Assembly (NCBI GenBank): GCA_035275625.1
Contig: DATEMK010000294.1
Location: 1-10,532, forward strand
Reading direction: 5' to 3'
DNA from: DATEMK01 sp035275625
GTDB lineage: Bacteria > Bacteroidota > Bacteroidia > AKYH767-A > OLB10
Length of the DNA stretch: 10,532 nt
A program made the translations under genes and the position numbers. Shown here piece after piece: positions 7,426-10,532 of this stretch (position 1 is its first letter; the number at the start of each line of letters is the position of its first letter). Below the pieces are notes generated by a model that did not search any database, was not told where the DNA came from, and saw only the letters and a program-made list of their open reading frames with translations.

Positions 7426-7466
7426 AAAAAAAATAAAAGCACGGAATGATTTAGTTTAAACATTCC
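7426..7466 (-). terminator. Possible rho-independent terminator after the surface-protein gene
   Basis: On the minus strand, 32 bases past the stop of the gene ending at 7498, GGAATG (7466-7461) pairs with CATTCC (7448-7443) across a 12-base loop. After GTGC come four T, one A and eight T (7438-7426). Stem and loop are not ideal, but the T-tract is strong. It would separate this gene from the Asp-box gene starting at 7393. A weaker AATC/GATT stem with T's lies closer to the stop (7479-7493). Confidence 0.4.
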
Positions 7467-7497
7467 ATTCTTTAATCAAAAAATCACATGATTATTT

Positions 7498-9105
7498 TTA
7501 TTCCACAACAAATCGCTTGCGGATAATACATAGATCATCCCTTGCCTCGATATAATATATCCCGCTATTCAAATGTTTTAAATCAAAGGCATTAAGATTC
7601 TTATTCCAATTTTTTGTGCTGAAAATAATTTTTCCGTTGCTGTCAGTCATTTTTACCTCAATGCACGAATCGCATTCAGCCGTAAAATTTATTTTAGCGT
7701 TATCTCTTGCAGGGTTGGGATAAATGGAAAAATCAAATGCATCATTAGTTTCAAAACGTACCGATTTAACATCACTGTAAGTAAACTTGCCGTTAAAATC
7801 AACCTGTTTCAGCCTGTAATAAATTATAGGATCCTGAGGACTTCCTTGGTTTAAATATTCAACAGCAGTTTCATCTTCAAATGCATAAAACTGGTAAGAA
7901 GTGCTCCTGCCCTGCCCTGCTATCCTGCCGGTGAGTTGCCAGTCTTCAGTATTTGTTCTTCGTTCAATCTGAAAATAATCGTTATCGGATTCGGAAGCAG
8001 TTGCCCATTCCAGGAGCGCTGAATTGTTTTTTCTTGTTGCATCAAAAGAAAGAAGCTCGACCGGAAGTAATACAGCATTAATATCTACAGCAAAAATAAG
8101 CGCCCCCGGCAAATAAAAATCTCCTGAGGTATTAAAATAAACGTTGGTGCTTGTAGAACTAAGGGGCAATGAGATGTTTGAAGTTACATAATCAAAATCA
8201 ACACCCCAGTTTTGAGTGGTACTTGGACTTCGGGGTGAATTGGTGATGGTGCCATTAAAGTAATTAGTTGCAGGATTTGCAGCGTCTGAAACATTGTTTG
8301 TACCAACGTTTGCATTCAGGCGCAACCTGTCATTTGTAATTAATAAATCTCCTTCCCATGCAACCACTCCTAATTTGGTTGTAAAGGTTCCGGAAGAAGG
8401 TGTCAGGAACCCGGAAACAGGAACGGTAACGGTGCCGGTGCCGTTGCCACTCCATACAGAGCTATACCCGTCAAAGACAGTAATGTTTCTGTAAGGCTGT
8501 GTGTTATCCGTATAAATCACAATCAAAGCCCAGCCTGCATAATACCCGGTGCTATATGGGTCAGCGCTGCCATCGCCTGTGATGGTAAGAACATCCCCGC
8601 CCCAATAAATGCCTGCACCGTTTGCCTGCACGTAAGTTGTCACATCAATAAAACCCTGGTAGTGATTTTCGGCAGTAATTCCGCTGATTGTATTCCCGTC
8701 ATCCAGCTGCGTTGCGGTATAAGTGGCATATGTGTCACCTGATTTCTTAAATTTAATTTTATTGCGATTGGCAACATCTGAAGAACGTCCTGCCCAGTAC
8801 AAACCTGCCCATACAACCGTTGATGAGCCTGGGAGGGTCAGCGTTGCACTGCTTGAATTAATGGTAGTTTGAGCAGAGGCATCAGCGTCAATATTAGTCA
8901 TAGTGGTGCCATTATTATCTCTGTCGGTGCGGGCGCCCACAACAAGACGGTTGCCAACAATTACAGCATCTCCCTGGATGTTGAAAGCAGGGGTCCTCAG
9001 TGTAAATGCCCGTTGTGAAAATACAGGAAGAGAAAAAACAGACACCAGGCTGACCAAAACCAGCGTTGAGATTTTTTTCCTGATACTGTCTGTAAAACTT
9101 AACAT
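7498..9105 (-). CDS. Secreted surface protein with T9SS type A sorting domain
   Basis: The 535-residue product is exported through the inner membrane by a signal peptide (1-30, ending VFS before Q31) and then probably by the type IX system. Residues about 33-345 form a Ser/Thr/Asn/Gly-rich, beta-strand-type domain. Its opening (GDAVIVGNR, then SSATLTLPGSSTVVWAGLYWAGR at about 84-107) resembles the N-terminal region of large Bacteroidota surface or adhesin-like proteins. Residues about 347-450 (LLPVELLSFDA, LLEWATASESDNDYFQIER, YYRLKQVDFNG) are the Fn3-like module that commonly precedes the sorting tail. Residues 458-535 are the T9SS domain, starting DFSIYPNPARDNA and ending in a basic stretch and VVE; it carries C478-x-x-C481, a possible disulfide. 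No enzymatic motif is visible, so the function is unknown. The ATG at 9105 places the signal peptide correctly. The gap to the kinase gene upstream is 129 bp. Confidence 0.88.
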   Translation of the reverse strand: MLSFTDSIRKKISTLVLVSLVSVFSLPVFSQRAFTLRTPAFNIQGDAVIVGNRLVVGARTDRDNNGTTMTNIDADASAQTTINSSSATLTLPGSSTVVWAGLYWAGRSSDVANRNKIKFKKSGDTYATYTATQLDDGNTISGITAENHYQGFIDVTTYVQANGAGIYWGGDVLTITGDGSADPYSTGYYAGWALIVIYTDNTQPYRNITVFDGYSSVWSGNGTGTVTVPVSGFLTPSSGTFTTKLGVVAWEGDLLITNDRLRLNANVGTNNVSDAANPATNYFNGTITNSPRSPSTTQNWGVDFDYVTSNISLPLSSTSTNVYFNTSGDFYLPGALIFAVDINAVLLPVELLSFDATRKNNSALLEWATASESDNDYFQIERRTNTEDWQLTGRIAGQGRSTSYQFYAFEDETAVEYLNQGSPQDPIIYYRLKQVDFNGKFTYSDVKSVRFETNDAFDFSIYPNPARDNAKINFTAECDSCIEVKMTDSNGKIIFSTKNWNKNLNAFDLKHLNSGIYYIEARDDLCIIRKRFVVE

Positions 9106-9234
9106 TTTACTTTATTTTCCTGTGAAAGCATAATCATCTAATGAGCCATTCAGGCTTTTTCGAAGATTAAAACAGGCAAAGTCTTACATAATGGCACAAA
9201 AAGATGATGAAAAGGAGGGCTTAAAACCTTATGG
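9106..9234. other. Intergenic gap between kinase and surface-protein genes
   Basis: This 129-base gap has no TAnnTTTG box on the minus strand and no convincing terminator for the kinase gene. TGGCT and AGCCA (9232-9236 and 9247-9251) can pair around the kinase stop codon, but no T-run follows. No small gene is supported. The promoter of the surface-protein gene, if present here, was not recognisable. Confidence 0.4.
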
Positions 9235-10284
9235 CTACTTGCTTTTAGCCAAAGTGAAGGAAAAGGCTGTACCTAAGCCAATATCACTCTTTACATTTAT
9301 TTTCTGGTTATGGGCTTCAATAATGTGCTTTACAATAGATAGTCCGAGCCCTGTTCCGCCTTCATCGCGGGAGCGGCTCTTGTCAACCCTGTAAAACCGT
9401 TCGAATAAGCGGGGCAAATGTTCTTTGCTTATGCCAATACCGTTATCAGCCAGTTCTGCAAATACAGAATCATTGTTCTCAATAAAATTTATTTCAGTAT
9501 GACCATTGTTTTTTCCGTACTTAATTGAATTTACCAATAAATTCACAAGCACCTGCCGGATTCTTTCTTTATCGGCAAATACATAAAACGGTTTATCAGA
9601 ATTTTCCTTTACTGACAGCTTAATTCCTTTTTCCTTTGCCTGTAATTCGAGCGAATCAATTACTTCTTTTGCAAGATCACAAATGTCAAATGTGCGGGGT
9701 TCAATAATCATTTTTCCGGCTTCGAGCTTTGAGATAGATTCAAGATCATCCACAATGGAAATCAAGCGGTCAAGGCTTTTGGCTGCTTTCTGCAAATACA
9801 GCATATTTACATCCTGATCTTCGATGCCGCCATCAATGAGAGTATGAATATATCCCTGCACATTGAAAATCGGGGTTTTTAATTCATGCGAAACATTTCC
9901 TAAAAATTCTTTACGGTAAACTTCTAATTGTTTTAAATGATCAATTTCTTCTTCTTTATTTTTTTCCCAGTCAATAAAAATGCGGTTGATTTCAGGAATA
10001 ATTTCTTCATCGCGCACAGGTTTCTCCACAGAAATAAACCGCGGACTGGTAAGCTGAACAATATTTTTATAAATCAGCCGGATATTATCAAGAAAAAATT
10101 TTCTTAAAACATAATTGATCACAATAAAACCGCAAATGAAAACGATGACAAAAATTCCAAAAATAAACAGCAGTGAATATTTTTCATCTGACAAAAAATG
10201 CGACAACCCATAGATAAAAGCCGCTACAGCAGCAATAATAAAGGAAGTAAAAAAAGTGAGTGATTTGGTTTGTAATTTTTTCAT
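9235..10284 (-). CDS. Membrane sensor histidine kinase, PhoR-like (class I HisKA)
   Basis: This inner-membrane kinase autophosphorylates on a histidine and passes the phosphate to a response regulator. Its 349 residues carry two membrane segments (about 10-30 and 37-60) separated by only about six residues. A linker and probable coiled coil (about 95-125) follows. The HisKA domain has VSHELKTP at 131-138 with phospho-acceptor H133. The ATPase domain carries the N box around N252 (RQVLVNLLVNSIKYG), G1 DNGIGI at 280-285, F box LFERFYR at 293-299 and G2 GGTGLGLS at 309-316. All catalytic boxes are intact. There is no periplasmic sensor domain, no obvious HAMP and no PAS domain, so the signal may be sensed in the membrane or through a partner. 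The response-regulator gene ends 130 bp upstream on the same strand, which makes it the likely partner. The stimulus cannot be deduced. Confidence 0.95.
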   Translation of the reverse strand: MKKLQTKSLTFFTSFIIAAVAAFIYGLSHFLSDEKYSLLFIFGIFVIVFICGFIVINYVLRKFFLDNIRLIYKNIVQLTSPRFISVEKPVRDEEIIPEINRIFIDWEKNKEEEIDHLKQLEVYRKEFLGNVSHELKTPIFNVQGYIHTLIDGGIEDQDVNMLYLQKAAKSLDRLISIVDDLESISKLEAGKMIIEPRTFDICDLAKEVIDSLELQAKEKGIKLSVKENSDKPFYVFADKERIRQVLVNLLVNSIKYGKNNGHTEINFIENNDSVFAELADNGIGISKEHLPRLFERFYRVDKSRSRDEGGTGLGLSIVKHIIEAHNQKINVKSDIGLGTAFSFTLAKSK

Positions 10285-10333
10285 GACAGAAAAGCTTTCA
10301 GGCTTAAGGAAATTATAAGAAGTGTCTTATTGA

Positions 10334-10405
10334 TAAATTGTTAAATTGCTGAGTTGTTTTAATAGTCGAAAGTAACAATTTAACAATTTAACAATTCAAC
10401 AATTG
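10334..10405. repeat. 8-bp tandem repeats with an inverted copy, between regulator and kinase genes
   Basis: Four 8-bp units AACAATTN follow one another at 10374-10405. A 15-bp segment at 10334-10348 (core AAATTGTTAAATTG) is the exact reverse complement of 10376-10390, with 27 bases between. In the regulator transcript this begins 9 bases after the stop codon and could fold into a long A-U hairpin upstream of the kinase start. It might lower readthrough into the kinase gene, or simply be a low-complexity spacer. Confidence 0.7.
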
Positions 10406-10414
10406 TATTTGAAT

Positions 10415-10532
10415 TCAAAGATCAAACTTATATCCGATTCCTTTAACAGTTTTGATAGAATCGTCCCCTATTTTTTCACGAATCTTGCGGATGTGTACAT
10501 CAATCGTGCGATCGCCAACAACAATTTCATTT
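10415..10532 (-). CDS. Response regulator, OmpR/PhoB-type, C-terminal fragment
   Basis: Only the last 38 codons and the stop are inside the window; the gene continues past the right edge, so this is a partial gene, not a broken one. The visible residues include GDRTIDVHIRKIREKIGDD followed by IKTVKGIGYKF. This is the recognition helix and terminal beta-hairpin of the winged-helix DNA-binding domain of OmpR/PhoB regulators (the usual pattern is R-x-V-D-V-H-I-x-x-L-R-x-K, then R-G-x-G-Y-x-F). Here lysine replaces the common arginine before GIGY. The product would bind DNA after phosphorylation by its kinase. The kinase gene follows on the same strand after 130 bp, the typical regulator-then-kinase order. 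The phospho-acceptor receiver domain cannot be seen. Confidence 0.9.
   Translation of the reverse strand, partial: NEIVVGDRTIDVHIRKIREKIGDDSIKTVKGIGYKFDL

Noticed and set aside
3379..9105. The three secreted-protein genes as a dedicated operon or new system
   Set aside because: The gaps are 104-109 bp with a possible terminator in one, only two of three carry the T9SS tail, and no enzyme, transporter or regulator is linked to them. Adjacent secreted proteins are common in this phylum.
9144..9160. AGCC/GGCT hairpin followed by T's on the plus strand
   Set aside because: It has terminator shape only for plus-strand transcription, and no plus-strand gene lies upstream within range. The stem is only four base pairs.
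9191..9394. 67-codon plus-strand open frame starting in the gap before the kinase gene
   Set aside because: Most of it is antisense to the conserved C-terminal ATPase domain of the kinase, and no promoter or homology supports it.

Overview
This window looks like chromosomal DNA from a member of the Bacteroidota (Bacteroidetes). The evidence is two proteins with a C-terminal type IX secretion (T9SS) sorting domain, three signal peptides that all end in Phe-Ser with Gln next, promoter-like TAnnTTTG boxes, no clear Shine-Dalgarno sequences, and AT-rich spacers. I cannot name a genus from the sequence. No tRNA, rRNA, CRISPR array, insertion sequence or phage gene is visible.

Layout. On the left, kdsD (arabinose-5-phosphate isomerase, minus strand) and recQ (DNA helicase, plus strand) diverge from a 98-bp intergenic region; recQ is the only plus-strand gene. 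It converges on a block of three minus-strand genes for secreted proteins. Lying left to right, these are a seven-repeat probable beta-propeller with a T9SS tail, an Asp-box (BNR/sortilin-like) propeller protein without a T9SS tail, and a beta-sandwich-type surface protein with a T9SS tail. At the right edge, also on the minus strand, are a PhoR-like sensor histidine kinase and, upstream of it, the last 38 codons of an OmpR/PhoB-type response regulator, which form a two-component pair. Every gap between genes is 130 bases or less, so there is no long empty stretch.

How the genes fit together. kdsD feeds Kdo/lipopolysaccharide synthesis and recQ serves DNA repair; both are housekeeping. The three secreted proteins probably act at or outside the cell surface. 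Gaps of about 104-109 bp, with a possible terminator in one of them, suggest they are not one tight operon. Nothing in the sequence ties the two-component system to them.

Most notable observations. A small palindrome flanked by 7-bp direct repeats sits in frame inside the T9SS tail of the first secreted protein and looks like a miniature insertion. Three spacers built of different short AT-rich repeats each lie just 3' of a stop codon. kdsD has no ATG before the middle of its catalytic domain and apparently starts at TTG. I found no convincing new multi-gene system; the rest is ordinary Bacteroidota gene content.
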